In this document: positions 36,278-45,896 of the stretch, in pieces
Layout of the letters: every line of letters starts with the position of its first letter
Numbering within the stretch: position 1 is the first letter of the stretch
DNA from: Sphingomonas kyeonggiensis
Lineage (GTDB): Bacteria; Pseudomonadota; Alphaproteobacteria; Sphingomonadales; Sphingomonadaceae
Reading direction: 5' to 3'
NCBI RefSeq assembly: GCF_030812785.1
Contig: NZ_JAUSTJ010000001.1
Location: 1,736,001-1,800,000 of the forward strand
DNA: 64,000 nucleotides
Notes under the pieces: generated by a model
What the model was told of the DNA's origin: nothing
Seen by the model: the letters and a program-made list of their open reading frames with translations, nothing else
Databases searched by the model: none
Translations under genes and position numbers: made by a program

Positions 36278-37486
36278 ATGCGATACGCGCTTCTATGCGC
36301 CACGGGGCTGCTTGCCGCCGGTACGGCGCACGCGCAGGACGTGAAGCTCACCCCCACCGCCGAGGTGCGGCTGCGCTACGAGCATGTCGATCAGGACGGG
36401 CTGCCCCAGGATGCCGATGCGCTGACCCTGCGCGTCCGCCCCGGCCTGGCCGCGAGCTGGCAGGGCTGGTCGGCGCTGGTCGAGGCCGATGCCGTGGTCG
36501 CGCTCGCCACCGGTTACAATGACGGGTTCAACGGCAAGACCCGCTATCCGCTGGTCGGCGATGCCGAGAACATCGAGCTCAACCGCGCCCAGCTCCGCTA
36601 TGCCGGCAAGGACGGGCTGGCGCTGACCGCCGGCCGCCAGCGGCTCAATTTCGCCGACGACCGCTTCGTCGGCAACGCGCCCTGGCGCCAGAGCGAGCAG
36701 ACCTTCGATGCCGTGCGCGTGCAGTACGGCAAGCCGCTCGGGCTGAATGCCGACATCGCCTATAGCTGGAACGCGCTCACCGTGAACGGCCGCAAGGGCA
36801 CGCCCGCCCGGCCCCAGGCGATCGGCGGCGACAATCTCTTCGCGGTCCTCGGCTATGGCACCAAGGCGGGTACGTTCAGCACCTTTGCCTATCTGGTCGA
36901 CCAGGACGAGGCGGCGCTTCAGGGCTTCCGCCTGTCGAGCCAGACCTATGGCGTGCGCTTCGCCGGCAAGCAGGCGCTCGCAAAGGATCTGGCGCTGGGC
37001 TACGCCGCCAGCTGGGCCCGCCAAAGCGGCTGGCACCGCAACCCCAATCGCTACACCGCCGATTACTGGCTCGGGGAGCTGACCCTGACCGCGAAAGCGC
37101 TCAGCCTCACCGCCGGCTATGAAGTGCTCGGCGCCGACAAGGGCGTCGCGCTCACCAGCGTCCAGACGCCGCTTGCCTCGCTGTTCAAGTTCAACGGCTG
37201 GGCGAGCAAGTTCGCCACCACCCCGCCCAACGGCCTGCACGATCTCTACGGCACCGCGGGCTATGTCTGGAAGAAGGTCGGCCCGCTCGACGCGGTCAAT
37301 ATCGGCGCGACCTGGCATCGTTTCCGCAGCGACCGGCTCGACCAGCATTATGGCGACGAGCTCGACCTGATCGCCGGCATCAAGCGCGGCCACTACGCGC
37401 TGTCCGCCCGCTACGCCCACTACAAGGCGGACCGCTTCGCGACCGACACCGACAAGGTCTGGCTCCAGCTGGATTGGACACTTTAG
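36278..37486 (+). CDS. Alginate-export-like outer-membrane beta-barrel
   Basis: This 402-residue exported protein has a signal peptide of about 20 residues (cleaved after AHA). Alternating beta strands follow throughout, for example LTAGRQRLNFADDRFVGNAP and YALSARYAHYKADRF, and it ends in a hydrophobic strand WLQLDWTL. The GRQRLNFADDRFVGN segment is characteristic of the alginate_exp porin-like family. It is probably a passive outer-membrane channel. AGAAACAGG precedes the start. Frames running in from the antiporter gene on this strand are shadows. Confidence 0.85.
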   Translation: MRYALLCATGLLAAGTAHAQDVKLTPTAEVRLRYEHVDQDGLPQDADALTLRVRPGLAASWQGWSALVEADAVVALATGYNDGFNGKTRYPLVGDAENIELNRAQLRYAGKDGLALTAGRQRLNFADDRFVGNAPWRQSEQTFDAVRVQYGKPLGLNADIAYSWNALTVNGRKGTPARPQAIGGDNLFAVLGYGTKAGTFSTFAYLVDQDEAALQGFRLSSQTYGVRFAGKQALAKDLALGYAASWARQSGWHRNPNRYTADYWLGELTLTAKALSLTAGYEVLGADKGVALTSVQTPLASLFKFNGWASKFATTPPNGLHDLYGTAGYVWKKVGPLDAVNIGATWHRFRSDRLDQHYGDELDLIAGIKRGHYALSARYAHYKADRFATDTDKVWLQLDWTL

Positions 37487-37491
37487 CCAAA

Positions 37492-37625
37492 CTCCCGCTC
37501 CCTTTGGGAGCGGGAAGGGGCCCGCGAGGCGAAGCCGAGTGGGAAGGGTGAGGGCAGTTCGGCCAATCGACCCTCACCCTTCCGCTGCCTTCGGCAGCTC
37601 CCTCCCTCTCCCAAAGGGAGAGGGA
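37492..37625. repeat. Family B palindromic repeat (B3)
   Basis: The outer arms CTCCCGCTCCCTTTGGGAG and CTCCCTCTCCCAAAGGGAG have inner GAAGGGTGAGGG / CCCTCACCCTTC pairs. It lies between the convergent beta-barrel and halogenase genes. Confidence 0.85.
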
Positions 37626-37626
37626 T

Positions 37627-39150
37627 TCAAGCATTAATCGCCCGGATCAGTGCCCGGTGCGTCGGCAGGTCCTCCGTCGCGCGCTCGGAAAACCCCCGGA
37701 TCCGCGCGAACAGCTTCTCCGCCGCCGCGACATTGGGGAAATCCCCGCGCCCGCCCGACAGGTCGGTGCGGAAGTCCATCCCATAGAGGATGTACTGGTA
37801 ATTGAAGAAGGCGAAGCTCTCGAGGTCGAGCAGGAAGTCGAAGCGGCCCGGCGGCCGGTGGCGCCATTGCCGCAGCAGCTCCTGCAGCGTGTCGGGGATC
37901 GAGGCCGGATCGGCATTGTCGCGCCAGAAGGGCTCGTCGCGCCGGCTCAGGCAGTAATGCAGCTTGAGGAAGTCGATGATCCGCTCATAGCGCCCGACGA
38001 TCAGCTGGTTGAAGCGCTTCGCCGGGGCATCGACCGGGCCGCCATGCGGGAACAGCTCGGCGATCATGCCGACGGCGGCTTCGATCAGCAGCACGCCGGT
38101 CGATTCCAGCGGCTCGACGAACCCGCCCGACAGCCCCACCGCCACGCAGTTCTTCACCCATTGCGTCTCGCGATAGCCGGGCTCGAAGGGCAGCAGCCGC
38201 GCGGAGAAATCGTCATGGCCGATATAGGTTCGCAGCACCTGCGCTGCCTCGTCGTCGGTCATGTGGGCGGAGGAATAGACCGTGCCGATGCCGCGCGCGC
38301 CCTCCAGTCCGATGTCCCAGGTCCAGCCCGCCTCGTGCGCTGCGGCGATGGTGAAGCTCTCGATCGGCGCGTCGGGATCGCCATAGGGGATCTTGGCGGC
38401 CAGCGCCCGGTCGGCGAACAGCACGTCGCGCACCGACTTGAACGGCGCGCCCAGTGCCTTGCCGATCAGCTCGGCGCGGAACCCCGAACAATCGATATAG
38501 AGGTCGGCCTCCAGCGCGCCCAGCTCGCGCGTCTCGACCCGGGCGATCGCGCCATCAGCGTCCAGCGCGACATGGGTGAGCAGCCCGGCGAGGTGCCGCA
38601 CGCCCAGCGCCACCGCACGTTCCTTGAGGATGCGGGCGAGCTTGGCGGCGTCGAAATGATAGGCATAGTTGAGCGGCCCCGAGAACTCGCCCTCGCCCTG
38701 CTTCTTGGGCGCGCGCCGGCTCTCGGCGACGCGGTTCTGGATGGTAACGGCCTCGGCAAAGGGCGGGCGGACCGCTTCGTCCTGAAGCAGCCAATAGGGC
38801 ACCAGGCTGGTCCCTTCGGTATAGAAGGGCGCCTCGAACGGGTGGAGATAATGGTGGCGCGTGCCGTCGGGCAGGGGCGCGTGCAGCCAGTCGTTGAAGC
38901 GGATGCCCTGCTTGAACGTGGCGGAGGTGGCGCGGATGAACTGCGTCTCGTCGATGCCGAGGAACTTGAGCGTCGATCGGATGGTGGGGAAGGTGCCTTC
39001 GCCCACGCCGATGATGCCGAGCTCGGGCGATTCGAGCAGGCTGATCTCGATCTGCGCCTGGTCGGCGATGTCGAGATACCGCGCGAGATAGGCCGCGGTA
39101 AGCCACCCCGCGGTGCCCCCGCCGACGATAAGGATACGCCTCTTGCCCAT
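37627..39150 (-). CDS. Tryptophan-halogenase-family flavoprotein
   Basis: This 507-residue FAD-dependent protein belongs to the tryptophan halogenase family. It has GGGTAGWLTA (10-19), K80 in TFKQGIRFNDW at the position of the catalytic lysine K79 of PrnA/RebH, and SGGFVEPLESTG near the active-site glutamate. The WxWxIP motif reads WTWDIG here, so the last residue differs. These enzymes chlorinate or brominate aromatic substrates with a flavin reductase partner. No reductase or TonB receptor is adjacent, unlike many sphingomonad copies, so halogenation is likely but unproven. Confidence 0.9.
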   Translation of the reverse strand: MGKRRILIVGGGTAGWLTAAYLARYLDIADQAQIEISLLESPELGIIGVGEGTFPTIRSTLKFLGIDETQFIRATSATFKQGIRFNDWLHAPLPDGTRHHYLHPFEAPFYTEGTSLVPYWLLQDEAVRPPFAEAVTIQNRVAESRRAPKKQGEGEFSGPLNYAYHFDAAKLARILKERAVALGVRHLAGLLTHVALDADGAIARVETRELGALEADLYIDCSGFRAELIGKALGAPFKSVRDVLFADRALAAKIPYGDPDAPIESFTIAAAHEAGWTWDIGLEGARGIGTVYSSAHMTDDEAAQVLRTYIGHDDFSARLLPFEPGYRETQWVKNCVAVGLSGGFVEPLESTGVLLIEAAVGMIAELFPHGGPVDAPAKRFNQLIVGRYERIIDFLKLHYCLSRRDEPFWRDNADPASIPDTLQELLRQWRHRPPGRFDFLLDLESFAFFNYQYILYGMDFRTDLSGGRGDFPNVAAAEKLFARIRGFSERATEDLPTHRALIRAINA

Positions 39151-39242
39151 GCGGGGCGGAGCTTAGCGTGGGGGCGGGGGCAACTCCACCCGTGATCCTC
39201 TCTACTTCGTCACCCCGCCACCAATCCGTCATCCCGACCCAC

Positions 39243-39330
39243 AACCGTCATCCCGGCGAAAGCCGGGATCTCGTGCGGCTCCTTCCCTGCGCCTTCGCCT
39301 GAGATCCCGACTTTCGTCGGGATGACGGTT
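39243..39330. repeat. Family A palindromic repeat (A10), similar to A1
   Basis: The arms AACCGTCATCCCGGCGAAAG and its partner GATGACGGTT enclose GGGATCTCGTGCGGCTC and CGCCTTCGCCTGAGATCC, as in A1. It lies between divergent genes, an unusual place for this family. A half-copy (CCGTCATCCCGACC) lies just left of it. Confidence 0.85.
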
Positions 39331-39434
39331 TGAGGCGCGGGTGACGATTTTGTGGGCGGTGCCGAATGACAGTTGAAGTTGAGCCCGGCCCCCTCCGCCG
39401 CTAGCCTCTCCCACGCGCCAGCGGAGACCGCTCC

Positions 39435-40091
39435 ATGAAGCTAGACGACACCGCCGCCAGCCGCATCCGCGACCGAGTGCTGGAGATCGTCGATCTCGCC
39501 GCGACCTTCGTGCTCGCCGTCGAATGCGCGCTGACCGCTGTGCAGGCGGATTTCGACCTGTTCGGCATCCTGGTGCTCGCCTTTGTCGGCTCGGTCGGCG
39601 GCGCGGTGCTGCGCGATCTGCTGCTCGGCGAGCATCCGCCCGCGCCGTTCCGCGACTGGCGCTATGCCGCGCTGGCGCTGACCGCCACGCTGGTCGTGTT
39701 GCTGGCCTCGCTCGCGACCGGCGATGTCGGCAGCTACACCCCGCCGCTGGCGATCGACATCTTCGAGGGTGGTGGCCTCGCGCTCGCCGCGATCGCCGGT
39801 GCGCGCAAATGTCTCGACTATCGGCTCAACAGCGCCTCGGTGGTGATCATCGCCACCGTCAATGGCTGTGGCGGCGGCATGCTGCGGGACGTGCTGCTGG
39901 CCCGGGTGCCGAAGGTGCTGCACGAGGATTTCTACGCCACCGCCGCGATCGCCGGCGCGACGCTGATCGTCCTGCTGGTCCGCCGCTTCCAGGTCCGTCA
40001 GGACGTGGCGGGCGCGGCCGGCGGCGTGGCGATCTTCGCGCTACGTGCCGCGGCGCTCCTCGGCGCATGGCGGCTGCCGCATCTGCACTAG
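39435..40091 (+). CDS. UPF0126/TRIC-type membrane protein
   Basis: This 218-residue inner-membrane protein has two copies of the UPF0126 unit. Each has three hydrophobic helices and a glycine-rich turn with [17 protein letters not shown] in the first and [13 protein letters not shown] in the second. Bacterial relatives include trimeric intracellular cation channels and the YicG/glycine transporter family. Its 3' end overlaps the convergent pseudouridine synthase gene by four bases, so there is no room for a terminator. Confidence 0.9.
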   Translation: MKLDDTAASRIRDRVLEIVDLAATFVLAVECALTAVQADFDLFGILVLAFVGSVGGAVLRDLLLGEHPPAPFRDWRYAALALTATLVVLLASLATGDVGSYTPPLAIDIFEGGGLALAAIAGARKCLDYRLNSASVVIIATVNGCGGGMLRDVLLARVPKVLHEDFYATAAIAGATLIVLLVRRFQVRQDVAGAAGGVAIFALRAAALLGAWRLPHLH

Positions 40092-40633
40092 CCTCGCACC
40101 ACCTGCCATTCGCCGCTCGGCAGGCCGTCGAGCGTCCAGTCCCCGATGCTCCACCGCACCAGCCGCAGGGTCGGGTGGCCCACCGCCGCGGTCATCCGGC
40201 GCACCTGGCGGTTGCGCCCTTCGCGGATGGTCAGCCGGATCCAGCAATCGGGGATGTTCGCGCGGTAGCGGATCGGCGGATCGCGCGGCCACAACGCGGG
40301 TGCCTCGATCCGCTCGGCCAGCGCCGGCAGCGTCGGGCCGTCCTTCAGCATCACCCCGGTGCGCAGCCGGTGCAGCGCCGCGTCGCCGGCCTCGCCCTCG
40401 ACCTGGACGAGATAGGTCTTGGGCAGCTTGAACTTCGGGTCGGCGATCCGCGCCTGCAGCCTGCCGTCATCGGTGAGCAGCAGCAGCCCCTCGCTGTCCC
40501 GGTCGAGCCGGCCGGCGGGATAGACGCCGGGCAGGTCGATCAGGCCGGACAGGGTGGCGCGCGCCGTTTCCGTGCCGCGATCGGTGAACTGGCTGAGCAC
40601 GCCGAACGGCTTGTTGAGCCGGACGAGCGTCAC
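40088..40633 (-). CDS. RsuA/RluE-family pseudouridine synthase
   Basis: This 181-residue enzyme isomerises uridine in rRNA. The catalytic aspartate lies in [14 protein letters not shown], followed by [12 protein letters not shown] and the C-terminal [11 protein letters not shown]. The N-terminal S4 domain of RsuA/RluB is absent, which with the short length matches RluE (23S rRNA position 2457 in E. coli). It overlaps the convergent UPF0126 gene by four bases. Confidence 0.92.
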   Translation of the reverse strand: MTLVRLNKPFGVLSQFTDRGTETARATLSGLIDLPGVYPAGRLDRDSEGLLLLTDDGRLQARIADPKFKLPKTYLVQVEGEAGDAALHRLRTGVMLKDGPTLPALAERIEAPALWPRDPPIRYRANIPDCWIRLTIREGRNRQVRRMTAAVGHPTLRLVRWSIGDWTLDGLPSGEWQVVRG

Positions 40634-40753
40634 GCCGCGCCTGCCGCGGAAGAGGTGCGCAAGATGCCGGCATCGATCATGACCGCCCGCCTAGCGCGGA
40701 ACCGCCAGGGTCGCCAAGCTCGGTGGGCCCGGCTCAGACGTTTTGCCTTCTGC

Positions 40754-40860
40754 CGTCACCCCGGCCTTGTGCCGGGGTCCACGGTGCCGCCCGCATTGAA
40801 CTGGAGCCTCGAAACCTGTCCTCGCCGCCCGGTGGACCCCGGCACAAGGCCGGGGTGACG
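40754..40860. repeat. Family A palindromic repeat, GTCACCCC subtype (A11)
   Basis: The arms CGTCACCCCGGCCTTGTGCC and its complement extend through GGGGTCCAC / GTGGACCCC, as in A3. It lies between the codirectional GH43 and pseudouridine synthase genes. Confidence 0.88.
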
Positions 40861-40896
40861 CGCTATTTACCGGCAACCCGAACCTGAAACCGCAAC

Positions 40897-42507
40897 CTAA
40901 AGCGCCCGGAAGCGGAAGTCCCTGAACTTCGCCGCGCCCGCACCCGCCGAATACAGCCCCGGCCGCAGCATCAGGAAGCCGCCGCGGACATTATGGTGGT
41001 AGCCCGACACTTCCATCCCCCGGTCGAACCGCTTCCACGTCTTCCCGCCGTCACCCGACAGGTGGAACGCCACGATATGCTCCCGGTTCGACACCCGCAT
41101 CCGCAGCCGCCGGCCATAGGGATTGGCCGGCCGCCCGCGCTCCATGCCGTACTGGTGGGTGACGAACTTCTTCTCGTCGAAGCCGAGCCCGCAATAGAGC
41201 TTCTCGTCATAGAAGAGCACCAGCCCCGCGGTGCCGCCCGGCGCGATCTCGATGTCGCATTCGAATTCATATCCCGTGTCGCCGGCGATCAGCAGCAGCG
41301 GCGACGAGTCCACCGGCGCCTTGCCCGAGGCTTTCAGCACCAGCGTGCCAGCTTCCACGGACACTCTGTCCGCTTCGTCCGGACCCGGCTTGAAGAAGTT
41401 CCACTTCCGCCCGAGCGCGAGCGGCCCCGAGAAGTCGTCCGACAGCGCCTGGCCATGCGGCACCCGCGCGCCGCCCTTCGGCTTGCGGATCGGCTTGGAC
41501 AGGTCGCCGCCGGTCATCCGGAACCAGCCGTCCGCCGTCCATTCGATCGGATCGAGCAGCGCCTGACGGCCCAGTGTCCAATAGCCGTTCTCGAAGCCGT
41601 GATAGACCGACCACCAGCTCCCGTCGGGCGCCTCGACCAGCGAGGCGTGCCCCCGTGACCACCAGGCCTCGTCGTTGCGGACGGTGCGGACCAGTGGGTT
41701 GGCGGGGCATTGCTCCCAGGGCCCGTGGATCGAGCGCGCGCGCGCCGCGATCACCATGTGCCCGGTCGGCGGGCCCGCCGTGCCGCCCACCGCGGTGATC
41801 ATGTAGAACCAGCCGCCATGACGGTGGATCTTCGGTCCCTCCGGGGAAAAGCCCTCGACGTCCCAATCCTCGGGATAGTGCCAGGGATCGTAGACATGCT
41901 CGACCGGGCCCGCAGTGGACAGTCCGTCCTCGGAAAGTCGCACCCGGTCTCCGCCGGAGAGGAACAGCCAGCGCGAGCCGTCCTCGCCCACCGCGTGGCA
42001 GGGGTCGATATGGGCATGCAGCCCCAGGTCGATCGGCTCGCTCCACGGCCCGTCGATATGGTCCGCCCAGATCACGAAGATCGAGTTCGGGCTGGCCTTG
42101 ACCGGTATGTAGAGGAAATAGCGCCCGTTGTGCTTCTCCAGGCTGACGGCCCAGACCGCGCCGATATTCTTGGTCAGCGCCGCCCCCCGCGGCTGCCAGT
42201 TCACCAGGTCGCGGCTGTGCCAGATCGTCAGCCCCGGATAGGAATCGAAGCTGGAGAAGGTTATGTAATAGTCCGCGCCGTCCTTCAGGATGGCCGGATC
42301 GGGGTGGTCGCCGGCGAGCAGCGGGTTGAGGAACCGCCCGTCGCCCAGGTCGCAGATCCGCTGGTTGTCGAAGCCGCGCTTCCAGTCGGGGACCGGAGCG
42401 TCCGCAGCGGCTCCGCCCGGGGAGGCGGCGGCCTCGCCCGGCGGGAGCAGCGTGGCGCCCCCTGCCAACAAAAACGCTCCGAACGTTCCGCGCCGACTGA
42501 TGTCCAT
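40897..42507 (-). CDS. Tat-exported glycoside hydrolase family 43 protein
   Basis: This 536-residue protein has a twin-arginine signal (SRRGTFGAFLLAGG) and a five-bladed beta-propeller. The GH43 residues are the general base D70 in DHPDPAIL, IDPCHAV and the general acid in FSPEGPKI. The C-terminal third is a beta-sandwich (from about 365: LSDDFSGPLALGRKWNFF) as in many GH43 xylosidases/arabinosidases. It trims pentose or hexose oligosaccharides in the periplasm or outside. It lies alone, divergent from the DyP/P450 operon, with no sugar transporter nearby. Confidence 0.9.
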   Translation of the reverse strand: MDISRRGTFGAFLLAGGATLLPPGEAAASPGGAAADAPVPDWKRGFDNQRICDLGDGRFLNPLLAGDHPDPAILKDGADYYITFSSFDSYPGLTIWHSRDLVNWQPRGAALTKNIGAVWAVSLEKHNGRYFLYIPVKASPNSIFVIWADHIDGPWSEPIDLGLHAHIDPCHAVGEDGSRWLFLSGGDRVRLSEDGLSTAGPVEHVYDPWHYPEDWDVEGFSPEGPKIHRHGGWFYMITAVGGTAGPPTGHMVIAARARSIHGPWEQCPANPLVRTVRNDEAWWSRGHASLVEAPDGSWWSVYHGFENGYWTLGRQALLDPIEWTADGWFRMTGGDLSKPIRKPKGGARVPHGQALSDDFSGPLALGRKWNFFKPGPDEADRVSVEAGTLVLKASGKAPVDSSPLLLIAGDTGYEFECDIEIAPGGTAGLVLFYDEKLYCGLGFDEKKFVTHQYGMERGRPANPYGRRLRMRVSNREHIVAFHLSGDGGKTWKRFDRGMEVSGYHHNVRGGFLMLRPGLYSAGAGAAKFRDFRFRAL

Positions 42508-42687
42508 TCCGGATCCTCTCCTGTTTGGACCTTTATGCCACCGGTGTCATTTCAAGGGAAGGGATGTTCGCCGTCGCCAACTTAGGACCTTTCTGTGTCC
42601 GTTGCGTCCACTTCGGCGCGATGTCGAATATTTGCTATTAATGTAGGGAATCCCGTGCCTAAAACGCTCCGACGTTTGAGGGGGCGT

Positions 42688-44328
42688 ATGGGGATGCGGC
42701 AAACCACACTGTCGGTTGCACTCGAGGTGAAGCCCGAGAGCTTCGACCATTTGTCGGGCCTGCTGGACGCCCTGCGCGACCGGCGCAGCCAGAACCCGTC
42801 GGGGGGCACCGGCCCCTTCGCCGACTTCCTGACCACGGTGCCGGCGGTGCACTTCATGTCGCTCACCGCCTTTCCGGGGTTCGACTATGATCCGCTCTTC
42901 GTGATCGAGGCGAATTTCGACGGCGCGCCCGGCCCCTTCTGGGCGCAGCTCGAAGCCGCCATCGGCCCGGACCTGCGCGCCTTCCTGCGCTGCTGCAAGC
43001 GCCCGCTCGATCATACGGGCCCGCTGTTCGACGCCGTCACCGCGCCCGACAGCCGTGCCCCGATCGCCCCCTATCTCGAGGCGCGGACGCTCACCCCGAC
43101 CGTCTATCACCACGGTAATCGCGGCATGACTCGCGACCGCATCCTCGACGAATCCAAGCTGTTCCTCGGCACCCGCACCGAGCTGGCGCAGAGCAATGAC
43201 GGCGGGCCCAGCCCCTATCGCAAGCTCACGCCCGTAGAGATCCACGCCAAGCTCCGCGCGGCCCTGCTCCCGCAGTTCGGCTGGCTCGACCAGAAGGCGC
43301 CGGCGCGCATCCCCTTCACCCAGAGCGTCGGCGACTATCTCCGCCTCGCCTGGTTCGTGCTGCTGGTGGTATTCGCGCTGTCGATCCCCGGGCTGGTGCT
43401 CAAGAGCCAGCTCAGCTGGCAATGGTATGTCGCGCTCTGCGTCGGCCTGTTCGCGCTGTTCACCGGCATCCTCTACCGGATGGGCAAGCCGCTGCCCGGC
43501 ACGGCGACGCCGACACGGTTCAGCTTCCTCACCTTCTTCCTCCGGCATCTGCTCGTCCCCGTCGCGATCGCAGTCGCCGCCTATGTCGCGATCGCCGCCA
43601 CGCTCAGCGCGCCGGTCTGGTCGTGGATCGGGCACAAGGCCTTCTGGCCGGCATGGAAGGACATGGCGATCTGGGCCGCCTGGAGCGGCGCCAGCATCGC
43701 GGTGACGGTCGCCGGCATCCTCGTCTGGCTGCGCTGGCTCGAGCGGCGCGATGCTTCGCAGGACGCGCCGCCGGTCGATCCCAAGATGCTGCGCGAGATG
43801 GCGCGGCGCGAGGACTGGATTCCGCAGAACCACATGGGCTCGGTCGTGCTGATCAAGCCGGGCGTGCTGCGCGCGATCCTGATCCGCGTCGGCCATCACG
43901 GCCTGCACCTGCTGCTCCGCGCCCAGAAGGCGGCGCGCAACGGCTATCTCGGCTCGATGCGCACGATCCATTTCGCGCATTGGGCCCGGGTCAACAACGA
44001 CAGCCGGCTGATGTTCTTCTCGAATTTCGACCAGACTTGGGAGAGCTATCTCGATGACTTCATCGAGAAGGCGCATGCCGGCCTCACCCTCGCCTGGAGC
44101 AGCGGGGTGGGCTTCCCGCCGACGCGCTTCCTGGTGAAGGACGGCGCCAGCCATGGCCGCCAGTTCAAGGAATGGGCGCGCCATTCGATGGCGGTCAGCC
44201 GCTTCTGGTACTCGGCCTACAAGGATCTCACCGCGGAGCAGGTCGAACGGAATTACCGCATCGCCTGCGGCCTCAGGAAAAAACAGCTCAGCGAGAAGGA
44301 GGCTGCGGCGTGGATCAACGACCTGTGA
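42688..44328 (+). CDS. Undescribed membrane protein with two DyP-like halves
   Basis: This 546-residue protein of unknown function has an N-terminal soluble domain (about 5-105) containing VPAVHFMSLTAF and DPLFVIEANFDG. Four hydrophobic segments follow (about 218-238, 246-263, 284-305, 325-348). A C-terminal soluble domain (385-480) has MRTIHFAHWARVNN and SRLMFFSNFDQTWESYLDDF. The two soluble parts look like repeats of one ferredoxin-like module of the kind found in DyP peroxidases. The start at 42688 follows GAGGGGG; GTG 42595 is less likely. The DyP peroxidase start overlaps its 3' end, so it is a coupled partner of that enzyme and the P450. Confidence 0.8.
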   Translation: MGMRQTTLSVALEVKPESFDHLSGLLDALRDRRSQNPSGGTGPFADFLTTVPAVHFMSLTAFPGFDYDPLFVIEANFDGAPGPFWAQLEAAIGPDLRAFLRCCKRPLDHTGPLFDAVTAPDSRAPIAPYLEARTLTPTVYHHGNRGMTRDRILDESKLFLGTRTELAQSNDGGPSPYRKLTPVEIHAKLRAALLPQFGWLDQKAPARIPFTQSVGDYLRLAWFVLLVVFALSIPGLVLKSQLSWQWYVALCVGLFALFTGILYRMGKPLPGTATPTRFSFLTFFLRHLLVPVAIAVAAYVAIAATLSAPVWSWIGHKAFWPAWKDMAIWAAWSGASIAVTVAGILVWLRWLERRDASQDAPPVDPKMLREMARREDWIPQNHMGSVVLIKPGVLRAILIRVGHHGLHLLLRAQKAARNGYLGSMRTIHFAHWARVNNDSRLMFFSNFDQTWESYLDDFIEKAHAGLTLAWSSGVGFPPTRFLVKDGASHGRQFKEWARHSMAVSRFWYSAYKDLTAEQVERNYRIACGLRKKQLSEKEAAAWINDL

Positions 44329-45896
44329 GCGAGGGCGGCGGCACGCCGAACTGGCATCTTTCCGCGCCGACCAACACCAAGGCCCAGGGCCTGGTGGTAA
44401 GCGGCTTCGCCAACCTGCCCACGGGCCGCGCGCTGTTCCTCGAATTCAGCTGGAAGGGCGTGAAGAAGAAGGGCGGCGGCGCCTGGGTGGAGGCGCTGCG
44501 CAAGGTGGCGCAGGTGACCGACGCCGATGGCCGCGATCCGCGCGCCGTGGCGATGGGCTTCACCTGGTCCGGGCTCCAGAAGATGGGGCTCAACCAGAAC
44601 GCGCTCGCCTCGTTCGACCGGCCCTTCAAGGAAGGCATGTTCCAGGAGGACCGCCTCCGCCGCCTGGGCGACCGGCGCGGCGAGGAATGGCAGGGCACAG
44701 TGATCCCCGGCGGGCCGAAGTGGAGCGGCAACACCCCGCTCGACGATGCCGCGGTGGACGACGAGGCACGTGCCTTCGACGACCGCGAGGAAATCCGCGA
44801 GCAGCGGATCAAGACGCCGGTGACGGTCCATGCCCTCGTCCTGCTCTATTGCGAGCATGACGAGGCGGCCGAGGCCTGGTGCGCCGAGGTCAGCGCGGCG
44901 CTCGCGCCCTTCGAGGTGACCGTCTCGCACCACCTCCCGCTCGACCTGCGCCTCGACAAGCAGGGCATCGCCCGCGAGCATTTCGGCTTTGCCGACGGCA
45001 TCTCGCAACCGATCCCGTTCGAAGAGGGCACCGTCGTCTACAAGGACGGCACCGAGGTGCCCAAGGACTATTGGAACGGCGTGCCGCTCGGCGAGATCCT
45101 GATGGGCCATATGAACGGCCATAACGAGATCGCGCAGGGCCCGGTGGTCGCCGACGGCATCGGCGATACCAGCGGCCTGCCCGAGCACCCCAGGGGCGTC
45201 GGCTTCAAGGACCTGGGCCTCAACGGCAGCTACATGGTCGTCCGTGAGCTCAAGCAGGACGTCTATGCCTTCTGGCAGTCGATGCGGGCAGGCGCGGCCT
45301 ATATCCGCGAGCGTGACCCCGAGGGCTCGGCCCATGTCACCACCACCTGGCTCGCCGAGCGCGTGGTCGGACGCGACACGCATGGCAATCTGCTCTGCCC
45401 GCTCGGTGGTACGATCCCGGTCGAGAACAATGATTTCGGCTTCTGGGACCGCGATCGTCACGGTCATGGCTGCCCGATGGGCAGTCACGTTCGCCGCGCG
45501 AATCCCCGGGATGGTCTGGCGCCAACGCCGGCGGACAAGCAGACCCTGCTCGATGCGGCGAATAACCACCGCATCCTCCGCCGCGGGCGGAAGTACGGCA
45601 AGACGATCAGCGTGCCGCCGACGCCCGACGACGTCGATCGCGGGCTGCTGTTCATCTGCCTCAACACCGACATCACGCGCCAGTTCGAGTTCGTCCAGCA
45701 GACCTGGATCCTCAACCCGAACTTCGCCTTCCTCTATGACGAGACCGATCCGCTGATCGGCCCCAAGGGCACGATGACGATCCCCGAGAATCCGCTGCGC
45801 CGGATCATCGACGTCGAGACCTTCGTGCAGATGGCGGGCGGCGAATATTTCTTCCTGCCGAGCATGCCGGCGCTCGATTATCTGGGGTCGCTATGA
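44310..45896 (+). CDS. DyP-type haem peroxidase
   Basis: This 528-residue DyP-type peroxidase uses H2O2 to oxidise large or phenolic substrates. It has the GxxDG motif FGFADGISQP with the catalytic aspartate D229, the proximal haem ligand H393 in GSHVRRANPRD, and a candidate distal arginine in SYMVVRELKQD. It starts with GTG at 44310, 7 bases after AAGGAGG and inside the previous gene, so translation is coupled. It has no signal peptide. Its stop overlaps the P450 start (ATGA). Long members of this kind are typical of the group with extra loops (type C/D). Confidence 0.93.
   Translation: MDQRPVSEGGGTPNWHLSAPTNTKAQGLVVSGFANLPTGRALFLEFSWKGVKKKGGGAWVEALRKVAQVTDADGRDPRAVAMGFTWSGLQKMGLNQNALASFDRPFKEGMFQEDRLRRLGDRRGEEWQGTVIPGGPKWSGNTPLDDAAVDDEARAFDDREEIREQRIKTPVTVHALVLLYCEHDEAAEAWCAEVSAALAPFEVTVSHHLPLDLRLDKQGIAREHFGFADGISQPIPFEEGTVVYKDGTEVPKDYWNGVPLGEILMGHMNGHNEIAQGPVVADGIGDTSGLPEHPRGVGFKDLGLNGSYMVVRELKQDVYAFWQSMRAGAAYIRERDPEGSAHVTTTWLAERVVGRDTHGNLLCPLGGTIPVENNDFGFWDRDRHGHGCPMGSHVRRANPRDGLAPTPADKQTLLDAANNHRILRRGRKYGKTISVPPTPDDVDRGLLFICLNTDITRQFEFVQQTWILNPNFAFLYDETDPLIGPKGTMTIPENPLRRIIDVETFVQMAGGEYFFLPSMPALDYLGSL

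Noticed and set aside
36278..37486. A long frame fused from the antiporter region into the beta-barrel (from 35477)
   Set aside because: The 5' part is out of frame with the antiporter and crosses a strong terminator. The beta-barrel has its own signal peptide and ribosome binding site at 36278.
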